From assembly GCA_023445955.1 (NCBI GenBank), contig JAEXJH010000301.1, forward strand, positions 1-19,015: DNA of 19,015 nt. The letters are read 5' to 3'. This DNA is from Pseudomonadota bacterium (lineage in GTDB: Bacteria > Pseudomonadota > Alphaproteobacteria > Caulobacterales > Caulobacteraceae). The notes below the pieces were generated by a model. That model was not told the origin of the DNA. It worked only from the letters and a program-made list of their open reading frames with translations, and did no database searches. Shown here one piece after another: positions 7,254 to 14,258 of the stretch (within the stretch, counting starts at the first letter, position 1; every line of letters begins with the position of its first letter). The position numbers were made by a program, and so were the translations under genes.

Positions 7254-8003
7254 ATGACCCACGATTTCTGCTGGTTCGAACTGGTCACGACGGACACCGA
7301 GGCGGCCCAGGCCTTCTACGGCGCGGTCGTCGGCTGGACCACCGAGCTGTCCTCCGGTCCGGCCGGTCCGTACACGATCTTCAAGGCTCCCAAAGACATC
7401 CCCGTCGGCGGCATGCTGGAAATGAAGGACATGCCGCCCGCGTGGCTGGGCTATGTCGCGGTCGACGATGTCGACGCCTTCGCGAGCAAGGTCGCGGCGG
7501 CCGGCGGCCAGATCCACAAGGCGCCGCAGGACATCCCCGACGTCGGCCGCTTCGCCGTGGTCGCCGACCCGCAAGGGGCGATCTTCGTGCTGTTCAGGGG
7601 CTCGCTGGACGAAGCCCCACCGCGCCCCGCGCCGATGTCGCCGGGCAGCCTGGGCTGGGCGGAACTGCACGCCGGCGACTGGGAGACGGTCTGGCCGTTC
7701 TACGAGAGCCTCTTCGGCTGGGTGAAACACGACGTCGTGCCGATGGGCGAGATGGGCGTCTACCAGACCTTCGGCCCAACCGACCGGGCGATCGGCGGCA
7801 TGTTCAGCCACCACACGCCCGCGCCAGGTCCCTACTGGCTCTACTATTTCGGGGTCGAGGATATCGACGCCGCCGTCGAACGGATCAAGGCCCACGGCGG
7901 CCCGATCCTGATGGGACCGGTCGAGGTCCCCGGCGGCGCCTTCGTGGTCAACGCCCAGGACCCGCAGGGCGGCCTCTTCGCCGTCCTGGGACCCAAGGCA
8001 TGA
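7254..8003 (+). CDS. Two-domain VOC (glyoxalase-fold) protein
   Basis: A 249-residue protein made of two vicinal-oxygen-chelate domains. The first (about 1-120) runs from FCWFELVTTDTEAAQAFYGA to DPQGAIFVLFRG; the second (about 130-249) from LGWAELHAGDWETVWPFYES to DPQGGLFAVLG. Each shows the paired beta-alpha-beta-beta-beta units that bind a metal in glyoxalase I, extradiol dioxygenases and fosfomycin enzymes. The start ATG 7254 follows AAGGA (7242-7246). It lies 11 bases after the DUF899 stop, and its own stop overlaps the GST start in ATGA (8000-8003), so the three genes are likely cotranscribed and coupled. Tandem-VOC proteins of this type have no agreed substrate. The context suggests reactive electrophile removal. 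Confidence 0.92.
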   Translation: MTHDFCWFELVTTDTEAAQAFYGAVVGWTTELSSGPAGPYTIFKAPKDIPVGGMLEMKDMPPAWLGYVAVDDVDAFASKVAAAGGQIHKAPQDIPDVGRFAVVADPQGAIFVLFRGSLDEAPPRPAPMSPGSLGWAELHAGDWETVWPFYESLFGWVKHDVVPMGEMGVYQTFGPTDRAIGGMFSHHTPAPGPYWLYYFGVEDIDAAVERIKAHGGPILMGPVEVPGGAFVVNAQDPQGGLFAVLGPKA

Positions 8004-8644
8004 TCACGGTCTATGGCGAAGGCCGCGGCTTCCGCGTCGTCTGGCTGCTGGAGGAGATGGGCCTGCCCTACCGGCTGCGGGACGTGGACCTGCTGGCCGG
8101 GGTCGAGAACGACGCCGAGTTCCTGGCCATCAATCCCGCCGGCTTCATCCCCGCGCTGCAGGACGGCGAGGTCACCCTGGTCGAGTCGATCGCGATCATG
8201 GAGTACCTGCTGGCGCGCTACGGCCCGTCACCCCTGGCGCCGGACGCCTGGGACGCGACCTTCCCCGCCTACCAGCAGTTCCTGCACCTGGGCGAGGCGG
8301 GGCTGGCGGCTTCGATCTATTTCGTCTCCGGCGCCCTGCGCATCGCCCCCGAGGACCAGCGCGATAACTGGAGCGCCCGCCAGGCCCGCAATGTGTTCAC
8401 CACGCGCCTGAGCCTGGTCGGCCGCCAGCTGGAGCGCGCGCCCTACCTAGCTGGCGAGACCTTCACCGCCGCCGACATCTCAGTGGGCTACGCGCTGGAG
8501 ATGGCGGCCCGCAACGCCCGGATCGCGTTCGACGAACCGGTCCGCGGTTACATGGAACGCCTGCGCGACCGCGACGGCTACAAGCGGGCGCTGGAGACCT
8601 GCCGGGCCACCCGGGGATGGTGGCAGTCGCGGGATCCGGCCTAG
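8000..8644 (+). CDS. Glutathione S-transferase family protein
   Basis: A 214-residue cytosolic GST. The N-terminal thioredoxin-like domain (1 to about 80) includes NPAGFIPAL with the cis-Pro and [10 protein letters not shown], the Glu-Ser pair that binds the gamma-glutamyl end of glutathione. The C-terminal helical domain has the N-capping box region [15 protein letters not shown]. Near the N-terminus, where many GSTs hold a catalytic Ser, Cys or Tyr, this one reads [16 protein letters not shown], with no obvious Ser or Cys, so its chemistry may differ from standard beta or theta enzymes. The ATG overlaps the VOC stop by 4 bases, which implies translational coupling. The stop TAG shares CTAG (8641-8644) with the stop of convergent mtgA. 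Confidence 0.92.
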   Translation: MITVYGEGRGFRVVWLLEEMGLPYRLRDVDLLAGVENDAEFLAINPAGFIPALQDGEVTLVESIAIMEYLLARYGPSPLAPDAWDATFPAYQQFLHLGEAGLAASIYFVSGALRIAPEDQRDNWSARQARNVFTTRLSLVGRQLERAPYLAGETFTAADISVGYALEMAARNARIAFDEPVRGYMERLRDRDGYKRALETCRATRGWWQSRDPA

Positions 8645-9318
8645 CCGACGCACTCGGCCAGGCCCGTGCGGCGCACCGCGCCCGAGGCCTTGCCGATCTT
8701 CTGGGTGCGCTTGGCCACGTACCTGCCCGGCTTGATCACCCGCCATTTCAGCGGGCTGGGCAGGATGGCCGCCAGGCGCGAGGCCTGGGCCTGGGTCAGC
8801 TTGTCGGCGTCGACGCCGAAATAGCGCTGGGCGGCGGCCTGGGCGCCATAGATGCCCGAGCCGAATTCGATGGAGTTCAGATAGACCTCCATGATCCGCT
8901 CCTTGCCCCACAGCACCTCGATCAGCACCGTGAACCAGGCCTCCAGCCCCTTGCGGATGTAGGAGCGGCCCGGCCACAGGAAGACGTTCTTGGCCGTCTG
9001 CTGGCTGATGGTCGAACCACCGCGGATCTTCTTGCCGGCCTCGTTGTTGGCGTAAGCCTTCTGCAGGGCGTTGAAGTCGAAGCCGTGGTGTTCGCAGAAC
9101 CGGGCGTCCTCGGCGGCGATCAGCGCGCGCGGCAGGGCCGGCGCGACCTTGCCGATCGACATCCAGCGGTGATCCAGCCCCCGCCCCTCGACGGCGCGGA
9201 TGACCATCAGCGGCGTCACCGGCGGTGGAATGAAACGATAGAGAACCACCGTCACCACCGGCCCAGCCACCAGCACGATGAACAGAGCCAGCGCGATATT
9301 CCGCAGAAGCCGCCGCAC
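8641..9318 (-). CDS. mtgA: Monofunctional peptidoglycan glycosyltransferase
   Basis: A 225-residue GT51 enzyme that polymerises lipid II into glycan strands at the periplasmic face of the inner membrane, without a transpeptidase domain. One N-terminal membrane anchor ([20 protein letters not shown]) precedes the catalytic domain. The motifs are [17 protein letters not shown] with the catalytic Glu near residue 70, [25 protein letters not shown] and [15 protein letters not shown], all GT51 signatures. I chose GTG 9316-9318 because GAGG lies 5 bases upstream. A longer form from GTG 9399 would add 27 residues without a ribosome-binding site. The length fits the family (about 240 in E. coli). The gene ends tail to tail with the GST gene and diverges from the nitroreductase gene. 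Confidence 0.93.
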   Translation of the reverse strand: MRRLLRNIALALFIVLVAGPVVTVVLYRFIPPPVTPLMVIRAVEGRGLDHRWMSIGKVAPALPRALIAAEDARFCEHHGFDFNALQKAYANNEAGKKIRGGSTISQQTAKNVFLWPGRSYIRKGLEAWFTVLIEVLWGKERIMEVYLNSIEFGSGIYGAQAAAQRYFGVDADKLTQAQASRLAAILPSPLKWRVIKPGRYVAKRTQKIGKASGAVRRTGLAECVG

Positions 9319-9364
9319 GTACGCCTCACCCCTTGTCTTGACCTTGCGGACGGATGCTAACCAG

Positions 9365-9377
9365 AGCGACCGTCGCT
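9365..9377. repeat. 13-base palindrome between mtgA and the nitroreductase gene
   Basis: AGCGAC-C-GTCGCT is a perfect inverted repeat with a one-base centre in the 99-base divergent gap (9319-9417). It could be an operator for either gene. TTGACC at 9338-9343 is a -35-like hexamer on the plus strand, but it has no well-placed -10. Confidence 0.35.
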
Positions 9378-9417
9378 GTCGCGCGGCATAAATGCACACG
9401 GGTTAAGGGAGCCTTCG

Positions 9418-10080
9418 ATGGACGTGATCGACGCCGTCAACCGCCGCATGTCGGTGCGCGCCTTCAAGTCCGATCCGGTCGACAGCGCCCTGGTGCGCGA
9501 GCTGCTGGAAGCGGCGTCACGCTCGCCGTCCGGCGGCAACCTCCAGCCCTGGCGGGTGCAGGTCGTGGCCGGCGAGCCGCTGGAAAAGCTGAAAGCGACC
9601 ATGCTGGCCCGCGTCGCCGCGCCCGATCCGACCGAATACGACGTCTATCCGGCCAATCTGTGGGAGCCGCTGCGCAGCCGCCGGTTCCAGGTGGGCGAGG
9701 ACATGTACGGCGCGCTGGGCATCCCGCGCGAGGACAAGCTTCAGCGCCTGCAGTGGTTCTCGACCAACGGCCAGGGCTTCGGCGCGCCGGTGCAGCTGTT
9801 CTTCTCGATCGACCGCCGCTGCGGCCCGCCGCAGTGGAGCGATGTCGGCATGCTGATGCAGACCTTCATGCTGCTGGCCGTCGAGCGCGGCCTGGACACC
9901 TGCCCGCAGGAATTCTGGTCGCACTACAACAAGATCGTCGACGAACATGTCGGCCTGCCGGAGGGCCATATGCTGTTTTCCGGCATGGCCCTGGGCTATC
10001 GCGACGAGGCCGCGCCGGTGAACAACTTCCGCTCCCAACGCGCCCCGTTCGAGGAATGGGGCGAGCTGAAGGGGTTCTAG
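9418..10080 (+). CDS. Nitroreductase-family FMN oxidoreductase
   Basis: A 220-residue flavoprotein of the nitroreductase superfamily, which uses NAD(P)H to reduce nitroaromatics, quinones or other acceptors. The N-terminal RRMSVRAF holds the Arg residues that bind FMN phosphate, SPSGGNLQPWRVQVV is the second FMN-contact block, and the C-terminal part has MALGYRDEAAPVNNFRSQR. The layout is close to the PnbA-like (4-nitrobenzoate reductase-like) branch. ATG 9418 follows AAGGGAG at 9406-9412, a good ribosome-binding site. The stop TAG (10078-10080) directly abuts the stop of the convergent WD40 gene, forming CTAGCTAG with no spacer. The natural substrate cannot be told from the sequence. Confidence 0.93.
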   Translation: MDVIDAVNRRMSVRAFKSDPVDSALVRELLEAASRSPSGGNLQPWRVQVVAGEPLEKLKATMLARVAAPDPTEYDVYPANLWEPLRSRRFQVGEDMYGALGIPREDKLQRLQWFSTNGQGFGAPVQLFFSIDRRCGPPQWSDVGMLMQTFMLLAVERGLDTCPQEFWSHYNKIVDEHVGLPEGHMLFSGMALGYRDEAAPVNNFRSQRAPFEEWGELKGF

Positions 10081-11112
10081 CTAGCCCGCGAACTCGCGCG
10101 GACCGCTGATGTCGGGGATTGGCAGAACCCCGGCCTCGCCGCTCTCGTCGCCCCAGGCCAGCCACTTGCCGTCGGCGCTGGTCGACAGGGCGCTGATCGG
10201 GGCGCCCTTCTCGGCCTTCAGGGTCTCGATGCGGCCATTGCGCATGTGGGCGGCCCAGATCTTGCCGTTGTCCTGGGCGGCCAGGCAGACCGGCTGCACG
10301 TCGATCCCCGCCACGCGGACGACCATCGAATCACGGGAGAAGCCGATCTCGGCGGCTTCCTTGCCCATCGGGCCGTTGGCGCCGGCGAACGGCCAGATGA
10401 CCGCGCCCGAGGCGCCGGCCGTGGTCAGCAGATTGCCCTTGTCGAAGAAGGCCACGCTCTTGATCTTGGACGGATAGCCGCCCATCCGCATGTCCCTGCC
10501 GTCCGACAGCCGCCAGCCGTGCAGCTGGTTTTCCTGCATCGACGAGATCAGGAACTTGCCGTCCGGGCTGAATTCCACGGCGATATGGCTGCCGGCCCAC
10601 TTCAGGACCGTCGGCTTCTGGTCGGCGATGCGGGCGTACCAGAGATAGGCGCCGCCGTACGAGGCCGAGGCCAAGCGGCGGCCCTTGGGCTCGAAGGCCA
10701 GGCCCGACACTGTCTTCTCGTGCGCGAAGGTGCGGGCGAAGGCCGGGTCGGCGACGTCACGGACGTGGACCTCCTTGCCGGCCGTGAAGGCGATCAGGCC
10801 CGAGGCGGCGCTGGTCGCCACATGCTCGATCCACTTGTTCTTCACCTCGGCGATCAGGGTGGCGACGACTTCACCGCCCTCGATCCGGCTCCAGACCACC
10901 TTGCCGTCGTCGCCGCCGGTGACGACGCCATTGCCGCTGGGGTGAACGGCCGAGGCCAGGACCGCCCCGCCCATCGGGCCGCCATGGGCTTCAACGGTGA
11001 CGAATCCCTCCTGCGTCTGGAGGCGGACGGTGCCGTCGCCCAGGGCGAAGATGGCGCGACCCGAGCGGTCGAACAGGGCGTCGGTGACGAAGGCGTCGAA
11101 AGAAAAGATCAT
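10081..11112 (-). CDS. WD40-repeat beta-propeller protein
   Basis: A 343-residue protein made of degenerate WD40-like repeats. Recurrent blade patterns are visible: ASAVHPSGNGVVTGGDDGKV, VSGLAFEPKGRRLASASYGG, IAVEFSPDGKFLISSMQENQ, IKSVAFFDKGNLLTTAGASG, and ALSTSADGKWLAWGDESGEA near the end. The length suits a seven- or eight-bladed propeller acting as a protein-interaction scaffold. I see no signal peptide and no fused enzymatic domain, so it is probably cytoplasmic. The ATG at 11112 lacks a clear ribosome-binding site. A TTATCT-like -10 at 11125-11120 would place the transcript start within 1-2 bases of the ATG, so it may be leaderless, but no -35 supports this. Partners unknown; the neighbours do not point to one pathway. 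Confidence 0.85.
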   Translation of the reverse strand: MIFSFDAFVTDALFDRSGRAIFALGDGTVRLQTQEGFVTVEAHGGPMGGAVLASAVHPSGNGVVTGGDDGKVVWSRIEGGEVVATLIAEVKNKWIEHVATSAASGLIAFTAGKEVHVRDVADPAFARTFAHEKTVSGLAFEPKGRRLASASYGGAYLWYARIADQKPTVLKWAGSHIAVEFSPDGKFLISSMQENQLHGWRLSDGRDMRMGGYPSKIKSVAFFDKGNLLTTAGASGAVIWPFAGANGPMGKEAAEIGFSRDSMVVRVAGIDVQPVCLAAQDNGKIWAAHMRNGRIETLKAEKGAPISALSTSADGKWLAWGDESGEAGVLPIPDISGPREFAG

Positions 11113-11375
11113 GCGCGGCAGATAAGGCGCCGACCGCCCGACGACCAGACTCTTTCAGAAAGCCCGCCTGCGGGGCGCAATTCGCGCCTCAGGCGAAGCC
11201 GTACCCAGGAAGCTGCACGTTCGAACGGCGTTCGGTCAAAAAGAGTCGAAAAGGGGGTTGCTATTGCGATGCGTCGTCGGGCTTTACTTCCGCGCCCGTC
11301 TACGCCAGACGTGGCGAGGTAACGACATTTCAGGCGCGCCCGATGCGGTGCGGCCTTCTGGGAGACAGTCAGGCT
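11113..11375. other. 263-base gap between the WD40 gene and the first exbD
   Basis: I find no gene here. It holds small hairpins (GGCGC-AATTC-GCGCC at about 11175-11189), a 10-base palindrome CGTTCGAACG (11218-11227) and a GAGTC site near 11244. A weak plus-strand promoter candidate is TTGCTA (11258-11263), a 17-base spacer and GCTTTA (11281-11286), which could drive the first exbD with a leader of about 80 bases. Confidence 0.4.
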
Positions 11376-11825
11376 ATGGCGGCTAAACTTGCTGGCGGCG
11401 GCGGTGGCCGTTATTCGCTGGGCCAGAATTCCGAAATCAACGTCACGCCCTTCGTGGACATTCTGCTCGTTCTGCTGATCATCTTCATGGTCGCCGTGCC
11501 GATGGCCGTGACCTCGATCAAGATCGACCTTCCGCCGGCGGTTCCGCCGCCGCCGAACGCGCCGAAGCCGAAGGAACCGGTCTTCATCTCGATCCAGAAG
11601 TCGGGCGCGATCTTCATCGCTGAAAAGCAAACCAGCCTCGACGGCCTGGAAGCTGACCTGAACGCCAAGTTCGCCGCCAACGGCCAAGCCGGCCCGAAGG
11701 ACGACCAACGCGTCATGATCCGCGCCGACGCCGACGTGCTGTACGCCGACTTCATGGGCGTCCTGAACCAGCTGCAGACTTCGGGCTGGTTCAAGGTCGG
11801 TCTGATCAACGAAGACCTGCACTAG
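11376..11825 (+). CDS. exbD: ExbD/TolR-family biopolymer transport protein (first copy)
   Basis: A 149-residue single-pass inner-membrane protein. ExbD proteins join ExbB to form the proton-driven motor that powers TonB. The N-terminus (MAAKLAGGGGGRYSLGQNSE) is cytoplasmic. INVTPFVDILLVLLIIFMV carries the essential transmembrane Asp of the family (FVD), and a Pro-rich linker (AVPPPPNAPKPKEP) leads to the periplasmic ExbD domain ending in GLINEDLH. I chose ATG 11376 by alignment with the second copy; GGGAG at 11360-11364 is 11 bases upstream, which is long. A GC-rich terminator follows at once. No exbB or tonB gene is nearby, so the partner is encoded elsewhere. The symbol is at family level only. 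Confidence 0.9.
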   Translation: MAAKLAGGGGGRYSLGQNSEINVTPFVDILLVLLIIFMVAVPMAVTSIKIDLPPAVPPPPNAPKPKEPVFISIQKSGAIFIAEKQTSLDGLEADLNAKFAANGQAGPKDDQRVMIRADADVLYADFMGVLNQLQTSGWFKVGLINEDLH

Positions 11826-11849
11826 CAGCTTCGACGATCTCGAAAATCA

Positions 11850-11880
11850 GGGGCCGGGCGGCGACGCCCGGCCCCTTTTT
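11850..11880 (+). terminator. Intrinsic terminator after the first exbD
   Basis: A perfect 11-base stem (11850-11860 with 11865-11875) closes on a GCGA tetraloop and runs into five T. It separates the two exbD paralogues into different transcripts. Confidence 0.93.
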
Positions 11881-11912
11881 CGTGCCTGAAACCCTGCCCG
11901 GACTCCCCACTT

Positions 11913-11922
11913 TACAATTGTA
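11913..11922. promoter_or_regulatory. TACA-N2-TGTA operator, distal copy
   Basis: TACAATTGTA is a perfect palindrome of the form bound by BlaI/MecI/CopY-family repressors. With one flanking base on each side it reads TTACAATTGTAG, the reverse complement of the proximal copy except at the central two bases. No repressor gene of that family is in the window. Confidence 0.55.
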
Positions 11923-11937
11923 GAAACGAGCGCAATC

Positions 11938-11947
11938 TACATCTGTA
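11938..11947. promoter_or_regulatory. TACA-N2-TGTA operator, proximal copy
   Basis: TACATCTGTA has its centre 25 bases from the distal copy. It ends 26 bases before the second exbD ATG, where a promoter -10 or start region would be expected. Two copies in opposite orientation within 35 bases are unlikely by chance and suggest two repressor dimers side by side. Confidence 0.55.
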
Positions 11948-11973
11948 ACTTCATGACGAGGAAGGAGCAGACC

Positions 11974-12411
11974 ATGGCGCTGAAACTCTCGGGCGCGGGC
12001 GGCGGACGCTATGCGGTGCGCCAGAACGCCGACATCAATGTCACGCCGTTCGTGGACATCCTGCTGGTGCTGCTGATCATCTTCATGGTCGCCGTGCCCA
12101 CGGCCGTGACATCGATCAAGCTGGATTTGCCGCCGGCCCTGCGCCAGCACACGACCACCAAGCCGGTGGTGATCGCCATCCAGAACTCCGGCGCGCTGTT
12201 CCTGACGGGCCGAGCGACGGGGCTGAACATCCTGGCCCGCGACCTGACGGCCCAGTTCGAAGCCGCCGGCCAGGCCGGCCCGCGCGACAAGCAGCAGGTG
12301 ATGATCAGCGCTCAGGCCGACGTGCCCTACGAGACGCTGATGGGGGTGATCAACGAGATCCACGCCAAGGGCTGGACCAAGGTCGGCATCGTCAACGAGG
12401 ACCTGCACTAG
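11974..12411 (+). CDS. exbD: ExbD/TolR-family biopolymer transport protein (second copy)
   Basis: A 145-residue paralogue of the preceding gene with the same plan: Gly-rich N-terminus (GAGGGRYAVRQN), INVTPFVDILLVLLIIFMV with the conserved Asp, and a periplasmic domain ending in GIVNEDLH. The linker is shorter and less Pro-rich (LPPALRQHTTTKP). ATG 11974 follows GAAGGAG (11961-11967) by 6 bases, a much better ribosome-binding site than that of the first copy. An in-frame ATG at 11953 lies upstream of that site and is rejected. Twin TACA-N2-TGTA boxes precede it and a terminator follows, so it is its own transcription unit. The two copies look like a tandem duplication that diverged and acquired separate regulation. 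The ExbB partner is not in the window. Confidence 0.9.
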   Translation: MALKLSGAGGGRYAVRQNADINVTPFVDILLVLLIIFMVAVPTAVTSIKLDLPPALRQHTTTKPVVIAIQNSGALFLTGRATGLNILARDLTAQFEAAGQAGPRDKQQVMISAQADVPYETLMGVINEIHAKGWTKVGIVNEDLH

Positions 12412-12418
12412 AAACAGG

Positions 12419-12449
12419 AAAGCCCCGGAGCGCGGGCTCCGGGGCTTTT
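12419..12449. terminator. Bidirectional terminator between the second exbD and the COG0523 gene
   Basis: A perfect 13-base stem (12419-12431 with 12436-12448), with a GCGG loop, has A-rich 5' and T-rich 3' ends. It lies between two convergent genes and can act on both strands. Confidence 0.92.
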
Positions 12450-12471
12450 GCCTTGGCGGTCGAGGCCGACC

Positions 12472-13572
12472 TTAGGCCGCCGTCGCCTCGAAGCCGGCGC
12501 GCAGCTCGGCCTCGTCCAGGTCGCGGCCGATGAACACCATGCGGCTGTAGCGCTTGTCCTTGTCGGTCCATTCGCGCTGGAAGTCGCCTTCCAGGATCAT
12601 GTGGACAGCCTGGAAGACGAGACGCTTGTTCTCGCCCTTCACGTCGATGATGCCCTTGGCGCGCAGGATGTCGGGGCCGCGCTTGGCCAGCAGGTCGTTG
12701 AGCCAGGCGGTGATCTTCTGGCCGTCGACGGGCTTGTCGAGCGTCAGGGAGATCCCCTTCACGCCATCGTCGTGGATGGCGCTGGCATGGCCGTGATCGT
12801 GCCCGTGGTGGTGATCATGACCGCAGTGCTCGTCATGAACGTGCCCGTGGTCGTGGTCATGGTCGTGGTGGTCGTGACCGCAGTGCTCGTCGTGGACGTG
12901 GCCGTCCTCGCCGTGGGCCGGGTTCAGGAACGACGGCTCCAGCTCGGTGATCCGCTCCAGATCGAAGCTGTGCTTGCCCAGGATGGCGTCCAGCGGGACG
13001 TTCGAGCGCTGGGCGCGGTGGATCGGGGCCAGCGGGTTGATGCGCTTGATGCGGGCTTCGACGTGGCGCAGGTCGTCTTCCGACACCAGGTCGGTCTTGT
13101 TCAGCACGATCTGGTCGGCGAAGGCGATCTGCTCGACGGCCTCCTTGCTGTCGGAGAGGCGCAGCAGGATGTGCTTGGCGTCGACCACGGCGGTGACCGA
13201 GTCCAAGGCCGTGCGAGCCTTGACGTCGTCATCGACGAAGAAGGTCTGGGCCACCGGGCCGGGGTCGGCCAGGCCGGTCGTCTCGACGATGATGGCGTCG
13301 AAGCCGCCCTTACGCTTCATCAGACCCTGGAGAACGCGGATCAGGTCGCCGCGCACCGTGCAGCAGACGCAGCCGTTGTTCATCTCGAACACTTCCTCGT
13401 CCGCGCCGACGACCAGGTCGTTGTCGATGCCGACCTCGCCGAACTCGTTGACGATCACGGCGTACTTCTTGCCGTGCTCCTCGGTGAGGATGCGGTTGAG
13501 CAGCGTGGTCTTGCCGGCGCCGAGATAGCCGGTGAGCACGGTGACGGGGATCTTCGAGGAAGCTTGGGTCAT
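12472..13572 (-). CDS. COG0523 (CobW/ZNG1-type) metallochaperone GTPase
   Basis: A 366-residue G3E-family GTPase. The order is P-loop GYLGAGKTT (15-23), NEFGEVGID (42-50), the metal-binding CVCC motif (68-71) of the CXCC type, ETTG (97-100) and the guanine-specificity NKTD (158-161). A His/Asp-rich linker (about 220-262) is followed by the CobW C-terminal domain (about 270-366). The linker contains a duplicated unit [13 protein letters not shown] (224-236 and 243-255). Proteins of this family insert metals, often zinc, into client enzymes, and some are made during zinc shortage. The upstream gene on the same strand, 39 bases away, encodes a NicO-like membrane protein with a Zur-like box before it, which fits a zinc or other transition-metal role. 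Cobalt for cobalamin synthesis is less likely because no cob genes are near. Confidence 0.93.
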   Translation of the reverse strand: MTQASSKIPVTVLTGYLGAGKTTLLNRILTEEHGKKYAVIVNEFGEVGIDNDLVVGADEEVFEMNNGCVCCTVRGDLIRVLQGLMKRKGGFDAIIVETTGLADPGPVAQTFFVDDDVKARTALDSVTAVVDAKHILLRLSDSKEAVEQIAFADQIVLNKTDLVSEDDLRHVEARIKRINPLAPIHRAQRSNVPLDAILGKHSFDLERITELEPSFLNPAHGEDGHVHDEHCGHDHHDHDHDHGHVHDEHCGHDHHHGHDHGHASAIHDDGVKGISLTLDKPVDGQKITAWLNDLLAKRGPDILRAKGIIDVKGENKRLVFQAVHMILEGDFQREWTDKDKRYSRMVFIGRDLDEAELRAGFEATAA

Positions 13573-13611
13573 GGCCGCTATTTAGGAGGCCAGGGCGCGG
13601 AGTGAAAGCGT

Positions 13612-14241
13612 CTAGGTCTTCAAGAACGCGACCGCGATGCCGACCAGCACCAGGGCCACGCCCAGGATGGTCTCCTCGTAGCGCTCGACCCACTGCAGGC
13701 CCAGGCGCTTGAAGCCGGCCAGGGACAGGCTGGTGAAGATCAGCATGCCGGCCGAGGTGGCGGCCATCAGCACGCCGCTCAGCACCAGAAAGGCCTGCCA
13801 GCCATGCTGCATGCCGGCCAGGTAATAGGGCAGGAAGGCCTCGCAGGGCGACAGGGTCAGCAGAGTGACCAAGGCGATGATCGCCGCGCGATCCGAGGCG
13901 TAGGTCCGCCGCCCGGCCTCGGGCAGGGCGTGGTTGTGGCGGCCGCGCGCGATATAGAAGAGGCCCACGGCGACCATCAGCCCGCCGACGGCCCAGTGGA
14001 ACAGGCCGCCCAGCCTGGGCTCCAGCGCCAGGCCCGCGACCACCAGGGCCAGGCCCAAGGCGATCGTCAGGCCCACATGGCCCAGGCCCGCCAGCAGCGT
14101 GACGCCCAGCGTACGTCCCGTCGACCACTTCTGGGCGCGGCCGACCAGCACGAACGGCAGCCAGTGCGTGGGCAGGGCCGCGTGCAGGAAGGCCACGGCG
14201 AAACCGGTCACGGCGATGGAGGTGAAGAAGGTCGAGTTCAC
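13612..14241 (-). CDS. Six-TM membrane protein, NicO/NiCoT-like putative metal transporter
   Basis: A 209-residue protein with about six transmembrane segments. The first helix contains HAALPTHW (His20, His26), with the same His spacing as the HA-x4-H motif of nickel/cobalt carriers and RcnA-type exporters. Other intramembrane or boundary polar residues are His55 (LLAGLGHVGL), His82 and SPCEAFLPYY in the fourth helix. A Gly/Arg loop with RHNH follows the third helix. I could not settle between import, export and a DsbD/UreH-like role. Cotranscription with the His-rich COG0523 GTPase points to transition-metal handling. The start is GTG 14239-14241 with no visible ribosome-binding site; a leader of only a few bases is possible. 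The membrane topology is clear; the function is inference. Confidence 0.75.
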   Translation of the reverse strand: MNSTFFTSIAVTGFAVAFLHAALPTHWLPFVLVGRAQKWSTGRTLGVTLLAGLGHVGLTIALGLALVVAGLALEPRLGGLFHWAVGGLMVAVGLFYIARGRHNHALPEAGRRTYASDRAAIIALVTLLTLSPCEAFLPYYLAGMQHGWQAFLVLSGVLMAATSAGMLIFTSLSLAGFKRLGLQWVERYEETILGVALVLVGIAVAFLKT

Positions 14242-14258
14242 GTCACGGCATATAGCGC

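Noticed and set aside
9319..9399. Longer mtgA form starting at GTG 9399
   Set aside because: It has no ribosome-binding site and adds 27 residues before the membrane anchor. GTG 9318 has GAGG at correct spacing.
11205..11240. GTTCGAAC, resembling a tRNA T-loop
   Set aside because: No T-stem pairing, anticodon arm or acceptor stem can be built on either strand; it is just a palindrome.
12448..13605. Plus-strand open frame opposite the COG0523 gene, rich in Val
   Set aside because: The Val-rich stretch is the complement of the His codons in the metal-binding linker; the minus-strand GTPase motifs are decisive.
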